From the NCBI GenBank assembly GCA_963753905.1, contig CAVWDZ010000002.1, forward strand, positions 558,001-622,000: a stretch of 64,000 nt of DNA. The letters are read 5' to 3'. This document shows positions 36,120-45,058 of this stretch, one piece after another; within the stretch, counting starts at the first letter, position 1, and each line of letters opens with the position of its first letter. This DNA comes from Bog-756 sp963753905 (lineage in GTDB: Bacteria; Actinomycetota; Acidimicrobiia; Acidimicrobiales; RAAP-2). The position numbers and the translations under genes are program-made. The notes below the pieces were generated by a model. That model was not told where the DNA came from and searched no databases. It saw nothing but the letters and a program-made list of their open reading frames with translations.

Positions 36120-36641
36120 TCACCCGGCGTCCCCTCCGGGTGGCGAGCCGAGCGAGAGCGAACGTTCCACCTCGTAGTCGATCGCGTCCTTGGACATCAT
36201 GATCGAAGCCGCCGCGAAGAGGCAGCCCGCCAGGAGGGCAACGGTCCCGGCGAGCACCAGCGCCAGTGACGAGTAGGCGGTAGCTCGGGAATTGGCCGGG
36301 ACGGCCACCGCGAGCATGATCACGCTGGCCACTAGTGCTGCCACCCCGATGTAGATGCTCAGCACGGCGTCACGCAACAGATGGTGGCGGTGAAGCAACA
36401 TCGGGAGCTGTTCGTCGATCTGGCGGAGGCGTTCTCGCGACGCCTCAGGCAGCTGCGCGATGGAACGAAACATTCCGTCAGACCCGGTGAGCACCGCGAG
36501 ACGCTCGGCCGTCATCACCCGCATGCGGTCATTCACTGAGCCGAAGATGGCTAAGACACCTGTGGAGAGGACGGCTGCGGCCGTAATGAGGACGACCGGT
36601 GCAACCATCGCCTCGATGGCCCTGATCGCAGTCGGGTTCAT
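36120..36641 (-). CDS. DUF2721 membrane protein
   Basis: 173 residues from the ATG at 36641 (the frame runs to 37025 but is low complexity there). The DUF2721 pattern is complete: AMVAPVVLITAAAVLSTGVLAIFGSVNDRM, a long cytoplasmic helix (LRQIDEQLPMLLHRHHLLRDAVL) and two more membrane helices (LSIYIGVAALVASVIMLAVA and LVLAGTVALLAGCLFAAA). Function unknown. Divergent from the aquaporin gene; about 250 bp between the two starts. Confidence 0.88.
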   Translation of the reverse strand: MNPTAIRAIEAMVAPVVLITAAAVLSTGVLAIFGSVNDRMRVMTAERLAVLTGSDGMFRSIAQLPEASRERLRQIDEQLPMLLHRHHLLRDAVLSIYIGVAALVASVIMLAVAVPANSRATAYSSLALVLAGTVALLAGCLFAAASIMMSKDAIDYEVERSLSLGSPPGGDAG

Positions 36642-36888
36642 GTGTGAACGATAGAACTGCGACACCGAGTAGGGCCAGCAGCCCCACCCTCCGCCACGCC
36701 GCGCTGACCGGGTCGGTGGGTCATTCCAGGGGCGCTGCCGACCACCACGGGCATACCGGATTGGTGCCGTTGGTGACCATCGTTGCGCGGGTATCAGGTC
36801 CTTACTCCAACGACCAGGGTACCGTTTTGGGGTGGTGTTGGGGCTGCCACGAGGCCGGATCGGATCGAGCCAATGAAAGGTCGTTCGG

Positions 36889-37653
36889 ATGTTCAGGAAA
36901 CTTGCCGCAGAACTGCTCGGAACACTCATCCTTGTCTTCGTCGCCTGTGGCGTGGCGACGTTGTCGTTCGGCAAGGGGTTCAATTTCGCCGGGTTCTCCC
37001 TTGCCCACAACCTCTCCGCCGGCATCGTAGCGACGGCACTTGCCTTTGGGCTCGTCTTGACAGCCTTGGTCTACGTGTTGGGACCCATTTCGGGATGCCA
37101 CGTCAACCCGGCCGTGACCATCGGTGCACTCCTCACTAGGCGTATTGAGCCAGTCGAGGGTGTTTGCTACATGGTCGCCCAGTTCATCGGAGGTATCCTG
37201 GGTGCATTGCTGCTCTGGGGTGTGTTCAGCGCGTCCCCCTTCTACAACCGGACCGTTACCGGCCTCGGAGCAGACGGTTATGGCACGGCTTCAGATGTCC
37301 ATATCACGGTTGGTGGCGCCTTTTTGGTTGAGGTGATCCTCACGGCTATCTTCGTGTTCGTCATCCTTGGAGTGACCTCACGAATCGCAAATGCCATGAC
37401 CGCCGGGCTGGTGATCGGCCTCACGCTGACGTTCATCCACCTGATCGGTATCCCCCTCACCGGCACGTCAGTCAACCCTGCCAGGAGCCTGGGACCAGCG
37501 CTGGTGGTGGGGGGAACGGCCCTGAGCCAAGTCTGGTTGTTCATCGTGGCCCCAGCGGTCGGCGGAGGAGTGGCCGCTGTCATCCATTGGGTCATCTATC
37601 CACGGGAAGCTCCCGAACCCGAAGAGTCTCTTGACCCGGAGGCCGTGGGCTAG
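36889..37653 (+). CDS. Aquaporin (AqpZ-like)
   Basis: 254 residues, six membrane helices with two half-helices. The two NPA motifs are GCHVNPAVTIG and TSVNPARSLG. Selectivity residues fit a water channel: a His in TLTFIHLIGIPLTG and the Arg after the second NPA, as in AqpZ. The ATG at 36889 follows AAAGG by 8 bases. The C-terminal tail is acidic (PEPEESLDPE). It likely equalises osmotic water flow. The next gene is convergent, with a hairpin between. Confidence 0.92.
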   Translation: MFRKLAAELLGTLILVFVACGVATLSFGKGFNFAGFSLAHNLSAGIVATALAFGLVLTALVYVLGPISGCHVNPAVTIGALLTRRIEPVEGVCYMVAQFIGGILGALLLWGVFSASPFYNRTVTGLGADGYGTASDVHITVGGAFLVEVILTAIFVFVILGVTSRIANAMTAGLVIGLTLTFIHLIGIPLTGTSVNPARSLGPALVVGGTALSQVWLFIVAPAVGGGVAAVIHWVIYPREAPEPEESLDPEAVG

Positions 37654-37687
37654 TCCGTAGACGCAACGTCCCGAGTCCGCAGTCGAC

Positions 37688-37729
37688 GACCCTGACAACA
37701 CTCGTGACCACCGGGTGGGTGGCAGGGTC
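37688..37729. terminator. Possible hairpin terminator between convergent genes
   Basis: GACCCTG (37688-37694) pairs with CAGGGTC (37723-37729), with CACC/GGTG pairing in the loop. It lies between the aquaporin and DUF7144 stops. There is no T-run, so a factor-independent terminator is not certain. Confidence 0.35.
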
Positions 37730-37768
37730 GAGCGAAGCACACTTGTGGACCATGAGGGCTCGTTCGCG

Positions 37769-38167
37769 CTAACCCAGTGCCCGATCTGCTTCGCGGTCGC
37801 CTCCGTAGACTGCCAGGGCGTAAACCACCAAAGCGGCGATGAAGATATAAACGAATCCCCATACCGGGTAGAACGGCATCCACCAGATCGCGCTCACTCC
37901 GGCGATCACTCCAGCGACAATTCCGACCCATCGGGCAACGCTGGAACCAGCAACCACGAAAAAACCGCAAATGATCAGGATGGCCGCTACAGCGAGGTCT
38001 ACCCATCCGTATGTCTTGAGGCTGTGCCCGAAGATGGCGGCCTCCAAGTTGGATGGCAGAACACCGTGGTACGAAAACGCCCAGATGGCGTCGAATACCT
38101 TCATGATGCCACCCCAGATGAGCACGATTCCTGCAAAGAGGACCCATCCTTCGCCGCGGTGTTCCAT
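37769..38167 (-). CDS. DUF7144-type four-helix membrane protein
   Basis: 132 residues, four membrane helices in close succession. WVLFAGIVLIWGGIMKVFDAI opens the family pattern, followed by YGWVDLAVAAILIICGFFVV and ARWVGIVAGVIAGVSAIWWM, then the last helix. The family is common in actinobacteria, near stress genes; function unknown. It diverges from the DUF1269-like gene, and the shared upstream region contains the 32-bp palindrome. Confidence 0.85.
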   Translation of the reverse strand: MEHRGEGWVLFAGIVLIWGGIMKVFDAIWAFSYHGVLPSNLEAAIFGHSLKTYGWVDLAVAAILIICGFFVVAGSSVARWVGIVAGVIAGVSAIWWMPFYPVWGFVYIFIAALVVYALAVYGGDREADRALG

Positions 38168-38264
38168 CTTTCATCTCCAATCATTCGCCGCGCCATGTTG
38201 TCGTGACGCGCGCGCCACCGCCCCAAGCGTCAGTCTCTACTTGTTCCAGGAGAAAACTCAAGGT

Positions 38265-38296
38265 GTGCCGCTTGTGACCGCGGTCACAAGCGGCAC
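38265..38296. promoter_or_regulatory. Perfect 32-bp palindrome with CRP-type core
   Basis: A perfect palindrome whose middle 16 bases are TGTGACCGCGGTCACA (38273-38288), the exact CRP/FNR consensus TGTGA-N6-TCACA. It is flanked by another eight paired bases on each side (GTGCCGCT and AGCGGCAC). It lies between two divergent small membrane-protein genes, 98 bp from the DUF7144 start and 157 bp from the DUF1269-like start. It could be an operator for both genes. As RNA it would form a strong hairpin, so a transcription-ending role cannot be excluded, though no gene end is near. Confidence 0.7.
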
Positions 38297-38452
38297 GGAC
38301 TATCGACTCCAGTGGCACGCGCCTTCGCAGACGACTCTCGAGTCGGTCTGCCGCCGTTCGGACCTCATCACCCTTCCCAATCGGCTGATCCCTCACCAGA
38401 CTGACTAGGGTCACGTGAGATCGTTCGCACGGCAATCGAGCAGGAGGAGACC

Positions 38453-38983
38453 TTGGCTGCCGACACCTTCATTGCATACTCCGGTGTGTACGCCAGTATC
38501 GATGACGCTTTGGCCGACTACGAAGCGGTTCATGCCCTTCACACCGAACTTGGACTCATAGACGCCTACGACGCCGCAGTCGTCGAACGCAAGGCCGATG
38601 GTGGGGTCAAGATTGTCAAGAAGCATGAGACGCCCACCCGGGTTGGCGGCGTGCTCGGCGGCGGGGTTGGTCTTGCGACCGGCCTGGTCATCGCCCTCTT
38701 CCCTGCGGCCGCGGTTGGAGGCGGGTTGCTCCTGCTAACGGGCGGCGGGGGAGCGCTCCTCGGAGCAGTGGCTGGTCATGCCGCGGCCGGCATGAGTAGA
38801 GGTGACCTGAAGGAGTTGGGTGAGGAGTTGGACAAGGGGCAGGCGGGCCTTGTTGTGGTTGCAATCTCAGACATGCAGTCCAAGATCGAAGCTGCGATGA
38901 AGCGGGCAAGGAAGATCCAAGCCAAGGAGTTGCGTGCCGATCACGAGGCGATTGAGAAGGAAGCGAATTCGGAAGGGGCATAG
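38453..38983 (+). CDS. DUF1269-like membrane protein
   Basis: 176 residues. The TTG at 38453 follows AGGAGGAGACC. A soluble head (SIDDALADYEAVHALHTELGLIDAYDAAVVERKADG) is followed by a Gly-zipper hairpin (GGVLGGGVGLATGLVIALFP and AVGGGLLLLTGGGGALLGAV), then a tail with helices (IEAAMKRARKIQAKELRAD). This is the DUF1269-like layout found next to universal stress proteins and cytochrome genes. Function unknown. Probably controlled through the palindrome upstream. Confidence 0.75.
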   Translation: MAADTFIAYSGVYASIDDALADYEAVHALHTELGLIDAYDAAVVERKADGGVKIVKKHETPTRVGGVLGGGVGLATGLVIALFPAAAVGGGLLLLTGGGGALLGAVAGHAAAGMSRGDLKELGEELDKGQAGLVVVAISDMQSKIEAAMKRARKIQAKELRADHEAIEKEANSEGA

Positions 38984-39009
38984 GCGGGCCTCGTGTTGAG
39001 CACCGAGTC

Positions 39010-39041
39010 ATGACTCCCCAGTATGAGAACAGGGGAGTCAT
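39010..39041. terminator. Hairpin after the DUF1269-like gene
   Basis: ATGACTCCCC (39010-39019) pairs perfectly with GGGGAGTCAT (39032-39041) around a 12-base loop, 27 bp after the stop codon. No T-run follows, but stem-loops of this kind often end transcription in actinobacteria. Confidence 0.5.
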
Positions 39042-39092
39042 CGAGTTCGGTGCGACGCCAACGGTCGTAGCAACGCAAGGGCAGGGCGGAGG

Positions 39093-39251
39093 ATGAAGAT
39101 GACCTTCTCTTCAGCGGAGATCGACTCCACCGGTGGACAGATCGGCAACGTTCCCCGGGCGTTCACCCACCTCGCGCTCATCGCCGCCGCGCTGAATCTG
39201 GATCGACAGTTCGACGGACGATCGGGTGGCGTGGACCACCTGGGACGCTGA
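39093..39251 (+). pseudogene. Remnant C-terminus of a GH15 glucoamylase/trehalase
   Basis: Only the last 52 codons survive: EIDSTGGQIGNVPRAFTHLA followed by LIAAALNLD, matching the end of GH15 enzymes (EID...GNFPQAFSHLGLI.AA). GH15 proteins have about 600 residues, so this is a 3' fragment with a chance ATG at its front. The missing body and a lack of a matching 5' part upstream (DUF1269-like gene lies there) suggest a deletion. It is 38 bp from the MFS gene. Confidence 0.75.
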
Positions 39252-39289
39252 CCGGACCGGTAGATCGAAGCCAGGGAGAACGCACGGCC

Positions 39290-40690
39290 ATGGCGAGCTC
39301 CGTCGAGACCGGGAGGATGGCTCCAGCACTGCGCCGCATGCTGCTTCCGCTTGCTCTGGCTCAGTTCATCTGCAGCTTCGCGGGTTCGAACATGAACGTC
39401 ATGATCAATGACATCAGCCAGGATCTGCACACCTCGGTCGAAGGCGTGCAGATCGCAATTACGCTGTTCTTGCTCGTCATGGCGGCGCTCATGATCCCCG
39501 GCGGCAAGCTGACCGACCGATGGGGCAGAAAGCGTTGTTTCACCCTCGGACTGTCGATCTACGCAGTCGGTGCCGTGCTCAGTGCCGTCGCACCGGGGCT
39601 GGGAGTTCTGATCGTCGGAAACTCGATTCTCGAGGGGGTGGGGACTGCTCTCCTCATTCCCCCCGTGTACATCCTGACAACGATGCTCTTCCACGACCTC
39701 AGGTCCCGGGCCCAGGCGTTCGGCATCATCAGCGGCATGGGTGGGATCGGTGCCGCCACCGGACCCCTCATCGGAGGGTTCATCACCACGGCAATCACCT
39801 GGCGGGCCGCCTTCGTCTTCCAGGCGCTCGTGGTCGCCCTGATCGTCATCCTCAGTAGGGGTCTCCACGATCCCCTACCGGCCGATCCCGCTCGCCCGTT
39901 CGATACGGTCGGGACGGTGCTGTCGGCGGCTGGGCTGGTGACACTGGTCATCGGAATCATGGCTGCAGATAACAATCTCGTGTTGTGCGCGCTCCTCATC
40001 GTGGTCGGGGCTCTCATCCTCGTCGGGTTCTTCGCCTGGGTCCGGAGCCGTGAGCGTGCTGGAAAAGAGCCGCTGATCTCGACCAAGCTCTTTCGCAACC
40101 GTACGTCGAACCTCGGATTGGTGACCCAGAACGTGCAGTGGCTGATGCTGATGGGAACGTCCTTCGTCGTCTCCGCCTATCTGCAGGTCGTTCGGGGATA
40201 CAGCGCCATCAAGACCGGCGTGATCTTCACTGCGGCCACCCTGGGGATCTTGGTGTCATCGCTTGCCGCTGGCACGCTCGCGAAGCGATTCCAGCAGCGG
40301 ACGTTGATCCTGGTCGGGTTCGTAATCACCATCGCCGGAGTGGTCTTCCTGCTCCTGATCGTCAAACACTCGCCGAGCGAATGGGCCTTCGCTCCCGGGC
40401 TGCTGCTCATCGGGTTGGGCCTGGGGGTTATGCTCACCCCTTCGGTGAACGTGGTCCAGTCAGCCTTTCCGGAGGACCAGCAGAGTGAGATCTCGGGACT
40501 TTCGCGGTGTGTGTCGAACCTGGGTTCGACACTCGGCACCGCCATTGCCGGCACCATTCTCGTGTCCGGTCTCACGAACCCGACACGCTCCTATGCCCTT
40601 GCCATGATCGTGGTTGCCGTGATCGGTCTCATCGGTCTTGGGGTCACGGTCTTCCTGCGAAGCCCGGAGCTCGCCCCGACGGCGCCGTAG
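39290..40690 (+). CDS. MFS transporter, DHA2-type multidrug exporter
   Basis: 466 residues, about 14 membrane helices. TM1 has AGSNMNVMINDISQDL in place of the common LDxTIVNVALP; the loop motif A is GGKLTDRWGRKR and motif C-like GIISGMGGIGAATGPLIGGFI follows. PSVNVVQSAFPEDQQSEISG near residue 390 is typical of the DHA2 group. Proton-driven export of small hydrophobic compounds is expected. YihY follows after 25 bp and may be in the same message. Confidence 0.9.
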   Translation: MASSVETGRMAPALRRMLLPLALAQFICSFAGSNMNVMINDISQDLHTSVEGVQIAITLFLLVMAALMIPGGKLTDRWGRKRCFTLGLSIYAVGAVLSAVAPGLGVLIVGNSILEGVGTALLIPPVYILTTMLFHDLRSRAQAFGIISGMGGIGAATGPLIGGFITTAITWRAAFVFQALVVALIVILSRGLHDPLPADPARPFDTVGTVLSAAGLVTLVIGIMAADNNLVLCALLIVVGALILVGFFAWVRSRERAGKEPLISTKLFRNRTSNLGLVTQNVQWLMLMGTSFVVSAYLQVVRGYSAIKTGVIFTAATLGILVSSLAAGTLAKRFQQRTLILVGFVITIAGVVFLLLIVKHSPSEWAFAPGLLLIGLGLGVMLTPSVNVVQSAFPEDQQSEISGLSRCVSNLGSTLGTAIAGTILVSGLTNPTRSYALAMIVVAVIGLIGLGVTVFLRSPELAPTAP

Positions 40691-40715
40691 CGAGCAAAAC
40701 TGCGTGATTCGGCGG

Positions 40716-41576
40716 ATGGTCGATCCAAGCCGTGGTCGGAATGGCCACCAGGAGGAGAGACGGTCGGGGACGGCCGCCAGATGGCGTCAGCGGTACGAAG
40801 GATCGGCTGCCCAAGACCTGGTCCATGCCCTTGGTGCGGTCGAATTCGGGGATCGGATCCTTCTCTTCGGAGCGACACTCTTGCTCTCGGTCCTCCCCCT
40901 CGTCATTTTCCTGAGCGCTTTGGCCAGTCAGCGGGTCGACGACGACATCGCGAGGCACCTCGGGTTGGGTCGGCAAGGATCTGGGATTCTCGAGGGTCTC
41001 TTTCACGCATCCCGCGTCTCCTTCAACCTCGGCATCTTCGTCAGCCTCCTTCTGTCCCTCGCCGGCACGATCGCCGTGGCGAGATCGGTCCAGGCAATAT
41101 ACGAACAAGCCTTCGAACAAGCGCACGCACGGGGACCCGGGAATCTGCTCCGTTGCTTCGTTTGGGTCGCGGGACTCGCCGGATTGGTCATCTTGGACGG
41201 CATAATCAGCGGCTCGTTGCGCAGCGGACCTGCCGGTCCGCTGACACTCGGGTTGGTCGACTTCGTCCTTTTGGCACTCTTCTTCTGGTGGTCGCTTCAC
41301 TTCCTCGTGGCAGGAAGAGAGTCGTGGACCCGGGTTGGACCGTCAGCAGTTGCAACAGCGATCTTCTGGATGGGTCTCGGCGTGTTCGCGTCGTTCTATC
41401 TCTCCTCGACCTTGGTTTCGGACAGCAAGCTGTACGGACAGATCGGTGTCGTCTTCGCCCTGGTCTCGTGGTTCATCGCGATCGGAGCGGTCATCACACT
41501 TGGCGCCGTTACGGGTGCCGTCTGGCAACGACGGAGGTCGCTGATCGGGAAGGACAATGGATCACGCCAGAGATAG
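40716..41576 (+). CDS. YihY/BrkB-family membrane protein
   Basis: 286 residues from the ATG at 40716; the frame is open to 40638, inside the MFS gene. An N-terminal segment LVHALGAVEFGDRILLFGATLLLSVLPLVIFLSAL is followed by several helices (FNLGIFVSLLLSLAGTIAVARSVQAIYEQAF and the terminal YGQIGVVFALVSWFIAIGAVITLGA), the usual YihY pattern of six helices. Function unknown. Possibly co-transcribed with the MFS gene and followed by another membrane-protein gene after 68 bp. Confidence 0.85.
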   Translation: MVDPSRGRNGHQEERRSGTAARWRQRYEGSAAQDLVHALGAVEFGDRILLFGATLLLSVLPLVIFLSALASQRVDDDIARHLGLGRQGSGILEGLFHASRVSFNLGIFVSLLLSLAGTIAVARSVQAIYEQAFEQAHARGPGNLLRCFVWVAGLAGLVILDGIISGSLRSGPAGPLTLGLVDFVLLALFFWWSLHFLVAGRESWTRVGPSAVATAIFWMGLGVFASFYLSSTLVSDSKLYGQIGVVFALVSWFIAIGAVITLGAVTGAVWQRRRSLIGKDNGSRQR

Positions 41577-41644
41577 GGCGGGCACGTCGTGGGCAACGAC
41601 TCCGCGAGCGTGCGCAGGGCTTGAGGCGATGCCAAGCTGGGGCG

Positions 41645-42184
41645 ATGACCGATGGCACCAATGCTGGCTCGGGCTCCCCTGACGCCCGCGTGGCATCCAC
41701 TCCGGCGAGCAGTGGTCGACGTCGATCAGCAAGCATCTACGGCACGATTGTGACAGCTGCCGTTATCGCTGCTGGCGGGAACCAACTGGGCAGCGCGCAA
41801 CTTGCCGTGACTGTCGTCGTTACGCTCATCGTGTATTGGCTTGCCGAACAATACGCAGGGCTGCTGGGTACGCACACCCACGACGGCCGGCTACCGAGCG
41901 CCAGCCTGATCCGATCGTCTCTGTCGGAGGCGTGGCCGATGGTCACCGCGTCCTTCTTGCCGGTAGCCGCAATCGGCGCGGCCGTCCTCTTCGGGGCGTC
42001 ATCGTCGGACGCGGCCGAAGCGGCCCTCATCGTGACTGTCGTTCTCTTGATCATGCACGGCTACACCGCCGGGCGAGCAGCCGGCTTGCGTGGCAGTCGG
42101 CAGATAATGGTCACCGTCATTGCCGGGTTGCTTGGTGTGGCGATGGTGGTCCTCAAGTCGGTGCTCCAGCATCATCACTACTAA
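41645..42184 (+). CDS. Four-helix membrane protein of unknown function
   Basis: 179 residues from the ATG at 41645. A Ser/Ala-rich head is followed by four membrane helices (IYGTIVTAAVIAAGGNQLGSAQLAVTVVVTLIVYWLAEQYAGLLG as the first pair, AWPMVTASFLPVAAIGAAVLF and the last pair after SSSDAAEAALIVTVVLLIMHGYTAGRAAG), ending in HHHY. No family recognised. The His-rich end (QHHHY) is unusual. It lies 110 bp from the convergent P-type ATPase gene. Confidence 0.65.
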   Translation: MTDGTNAGSGSPDARVASTPASSGRRRSASIYGTIVTAAVIAAGGNQLGSAQLAVTVVVTLIVYWLAEQYAGLLGTHTHDGRLPSASLIRSSLSEAWPMVTASFLPVAAIGAAVLFGASSSDAAEAALIVTVVLLIMHGYTAGRAAGLRGSRQIMVTVIAGLLGVAMVVLKSVLQHHHY

Positions 42185-42295
42185 CTGGGAAGATCGCCGC
42201 TCGTCACCAGGCGATTCAAGGAGAATCTGGTAGTCAGCCGCGAGGTCAGATCCGAACGAGTTCTCCCGTGCACCCCTCGGAGCAGTCAGGTGCCC

Positions 42296-45058
42296 CTACT
42301 GCGGCGAGGCGAGCGCCGGGCCGGACGCGTCGGCGTAGCGTCGGGCAAGAAGCTTGCCCAGCTCCCAAAGCAGGAAGAGGGCAACGACCGGCACCAGTGC
42401 CCAGGTGAACTCACGGAAGTTGAGCTCCGTCGTTCCGAGGATGCGTCGGAGTGCTTCCATCTGGGTGGTGAGGACCGCGAGCACGAACTCCAAGATGATG
42501 GTCCGTTTCATCTGGCGGCTCTCGAAGGTGGCGGTCGTGAGGATGGAGTCGGTCTCGCTGCGGCACTCGAGAGCGGCCACGATCAAGCAGAGCGCGAAGG
42601 TGGTGAAGGCGATGGAGGTGCCGACAGCCGTGGAGTGGAAGTGTCTCGTGCCGATCTCGATCATCGAGAGCAGGCCGATCGTGATGGCCAGACCCGCCAG
42701 ACCGACGCTGGTCAGCAGGCTCGGGGTGAGCACAGACTGCCCACGGGGCTTGGGCACGCGGGACATGAGGCCCGGGGTTTCGTTGTCGAATCCAAGGGAG
42801 AATCCGAAGGCCGCGTTCACGACGAAGTGAATCCACAGAACCTGTGGTGGCGTGAAGGGCTCACCGGCGGCAATGTTGAAAAGGGCCGCACCCAGGAACG
42901 TCAGGACGAAAACCACCAGCAGGACGAGAACGAACCGGATGTACTTCGTGAGGTTGTCGAAGATCTTGCGTCCCTGCTCGACCGCGTAGACGATGGTGGC
43001 GAAGTTGTCGTCGGAGAGAATCATCCGCCCGGCGTTCTTGGCCACCTCGGTCCCCGATCCCATGGCGATGCCGATGTCGGCGGCCTTGATGGCGGGCGCA
43101 TCGTTCACGCCGTCTCCGGTCATGGCTACCACCTCACCCTTCTTCTTGAGGGTCTCGACGAGAAGGACCTTGTGCTCGGGAGCGACCCGACCCACGACCC
43201 CGACGTTGTCGATGCACGCCAGTCGCTCGGCGTCGGAGAGTGCAGCGAAGTCGGCACCGAGCATCGCCTCGCCAGGAATACCCACCTGCTTGGCGATGGC
43301 TGCACCGGTGGTGACGTCGTCGCCGGTGATCATGCGGACGCGGATGTGGGCGGCCTGCGCCTCCTTCACGGCCTGCTTGGACTCGGCTCGGGGCGGATCG
43401 ACCATTCCGACCAGGCCGGTCATCTGCAGGTCGTGCATGTGCTCGAGCAGGTCGCCCTCGGGGTCGAACCCGTCGCACTCGATGTCGCGCATTGCTGCGG
43501 CCATGACCCGCTGACCGAGGCCGGCCATCCGCTCGACGTTGTTCTGGGCCCGGTGGGCCAGCTCTGCGTCCCAGGGGATGCTCGAACCGCCGCAGAGCGC
43601 AGTGGTCGAGCGGTCCATCACGGCTGGTGCGGCCCCTTTGACGTGGCAACGGACCATCCGGTGTCCCGAGGAATCGGTGACTTCGTGGAAGGTGGCCATG
43701 AGCTTGTAGGTGGGGTCGAACGGGAGCGTGGCGAGCCTCGGCAGGCGCTCGCGCGTGCTCACGACGTCCACCCCGGCCTTGTGTCCAAGGACCAGCAGAG
43801 CGCCCTCTGTGGGATCGCCGACGACCTCGCCCTCGACCAGCGTGGCGTCGTTGGCGATGAGGAAGGGCAAGATCGCATCCTCGATCGTGTCGGTAGTGCC
43901 AGCAGGATGCTCGACCCGGCCCTCCAGGCCGTAACCCGAACCGCTGACGGTGTAGCGATCGGTCGGATCGATGACTTCGACAGCCGTCATTTGGTTCAAG
44001 GTGAGAGTGCCGGTCTTGTCCGAATTGATGGCGGAGGTGAACCCGAGCGTCTCGACAGCGGGGAGCTCCTTTACGAGCGCGTTGCGTTTGGCGAGCTCGA
44101 CACTTCCGAGCGAGAGGATCACGTCGGTCACGGTCGGAAGTGCCTCTGGGATGGCGGCGATGGCGAGTGAGACTGCACTGACGAAGAGCACATCCCAAGC
44201 CGTGTTCCTCGAGCGCCCGAGGGCGAACATGACGACCATTGTCAAGCCCGCAGCGGCGACGATCCACAGCGTCAGGCGGTTGAGCTCCTTGGTCAGCGGC
44301 GACTGCTCGGTGGCCGTAGTCGAGAGCATCCCGGAAATCTTCCCGAGCTCGGTCTGCGCCGCTGTTGCTGTGACGATCATCACGCCACTGCCGTGGGTGA
44401 CCGGCGTGTTCATGAAGGCCATGTTCACCTGGTCGCCCGGGCTCATCGCGTTCCCAGCCAGCGTCGTGATCTCCTTCTGCGCCGGGGTGCTCTCACCGGT
44501 TAGCGCCGATTCGTCGATCTGGAGCGCGCTGGCCTCGATGATCCGGCCGTCTGCGGGTACTTCGTCACCGGCGGCCAGGAGCACCACGTCTCCCGTGACC
44601 ACCTGCTCCGCCGGGATCTCGGACTCGACCCCTTCGCGCCTCACTCGTGCTGTGATCCTCATCATCGACTTGAGCGCGTTCATCGCGCTCTCCGCTTTGC
44701 CCTCCTGGCGGAGTCCTACCACCGCGTTGAGAAGCGTGATGATGACCAGGAGGACCGCGGTGGTCCACTCCTTGATGAACAGGGACACCACCGCGGCCCC
44801 GACAAGGATCAGCTGCATATAGCTGCGGTACTGATCGAGGAAGCGGCGCCAACCCGGTTTTGGCGTCTCCTCTGGAAGGGCGTTGGGTCCAATCTCGGCA
44901 AGGAGCTCTGCCGCTCGTGCGGAGGACAAACCGACCGCGGGATCCACACTGAAGGCGGCAGTGACATCCTCCGTATCCCGCGCATACCACCGAGGAACGA
45001 GTGCAGCTACCCCTGTGGAGGCCGAGGTCGGCGTGGTCACGGGCATCGTCACGGGCAT
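42296..45058 (-). CDS. P2-type cation-transporting ATPase with altered ion-binding residues
   Basis: 920 residues. All P-type catalytic motifs are present: TGES near 187-190, phosphorylated Asp347 in SDKTGTLT, nucleotide-domain KGAAPAVM, MVDPPR and GDGVNDAPAIKAADIGIAMG. M4 keeps PEALPT (Glu305). M5 and M6, which in SERCA-type pumps hold Asn, Glu, Asn, Thr and Asp ligands for calcium, read VLLVVFVLTFLGAAL and LWIHFVVNAAFGFSLGFDN, so the NLVTD ligand motif is replaced by HFVVN. Calcium is thus unlikely as the ion. Proton, sodium or an unknown ion is possible. It lies divergent from PPK2 and convergent with the four-helix membrane protein gene. Confidence 0.88.
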   Translation of the reverse strand: MPVTMPVTTPTSASTGVAALVPRWYARDTEDVTAAFSVDPAVGLSSARAAELLAEIGPNALPEETPKPGWRRFLDQYRSYMQLILVGAAVVSLFIKEWTTAVLLVIITLLNAVVGLRQEGKAESAMNALKSMMRITARVRREGVESEIPAEQVVTGDVVLLAAGDEVPADGRIIEASALQIDESALTGESTPAQKEITTLAGNAMSPGDQVNMAFMNTPVTHGSGVMIVTATAAQTELGKISGMLSTTATEQSPLTKELNRLTLWIVAAAGLTMVVMFALGRSRNTAWDVLFVSAVSLAIAAIPEALPTVTDVILSLGSVELAKRNALVKELPAVETLGFTSAINSDKTGTLTLNQMTAVEVIDPTDRYTVSGSGYGLEGRVEHPAGTTDTIEDAILPFLIANDATLVEGEVVGDPTEGALLVLGHKAGVDVVSTRERLPRLATLPFDPTYKLMATFHEVTDSSGHRMVRCHVKGAAPAVMDRSTTALCGGSSIPWDAELAHRAQNNVERMAGLGQRVMAAAMRDIECDGFDPEGDLLEHMHDLQMTGLVGMVDPPRAESKQAVKEAQAAHIRVRMITGDDVTTGAAIAKQVGIPGEAMLGADFAALSDAERLACIDNVGVVGRVAPEHKVLLVETLKKKGEVVAMTGDGVNDAPAIKAADIGIAMGSGTEVAKNAGRMILSDDNFATIVYAVEQGRKIFDNLTKYIRFVLVLLVVFVLTFLGAALFNIAAGEPFTPPQVLWIHFVVNAAFGFSLGFDNETPGLMSRVPKPRGQSVLTPSLLTSVGLAGLAITIGLLSMIEIGTRHFHSTAVGTSIAFTTFALCLIVAALECRSETDSILTTATFESRQMKRTIILEFVLAVLTTQMEALRRILGTTELNFREFTWALVPVVALFLLWELGKLLARRYADASGPALASPQ

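Noticed and set aside
42290..44170. Long plus-strand open frame of 626 codons opposite the P-type ATPase
   Set aside because: Its composition is that of an antisense shadow (His/Gly/Asp/Val-rich) and the minus strand carries a complete ATPase.
45010..45058. CGTCACGGGCAT repeat as a regulatory element
   Set aside because: It is the coding start MPVTMPVT of the P-type ATPase, repeated only twice.
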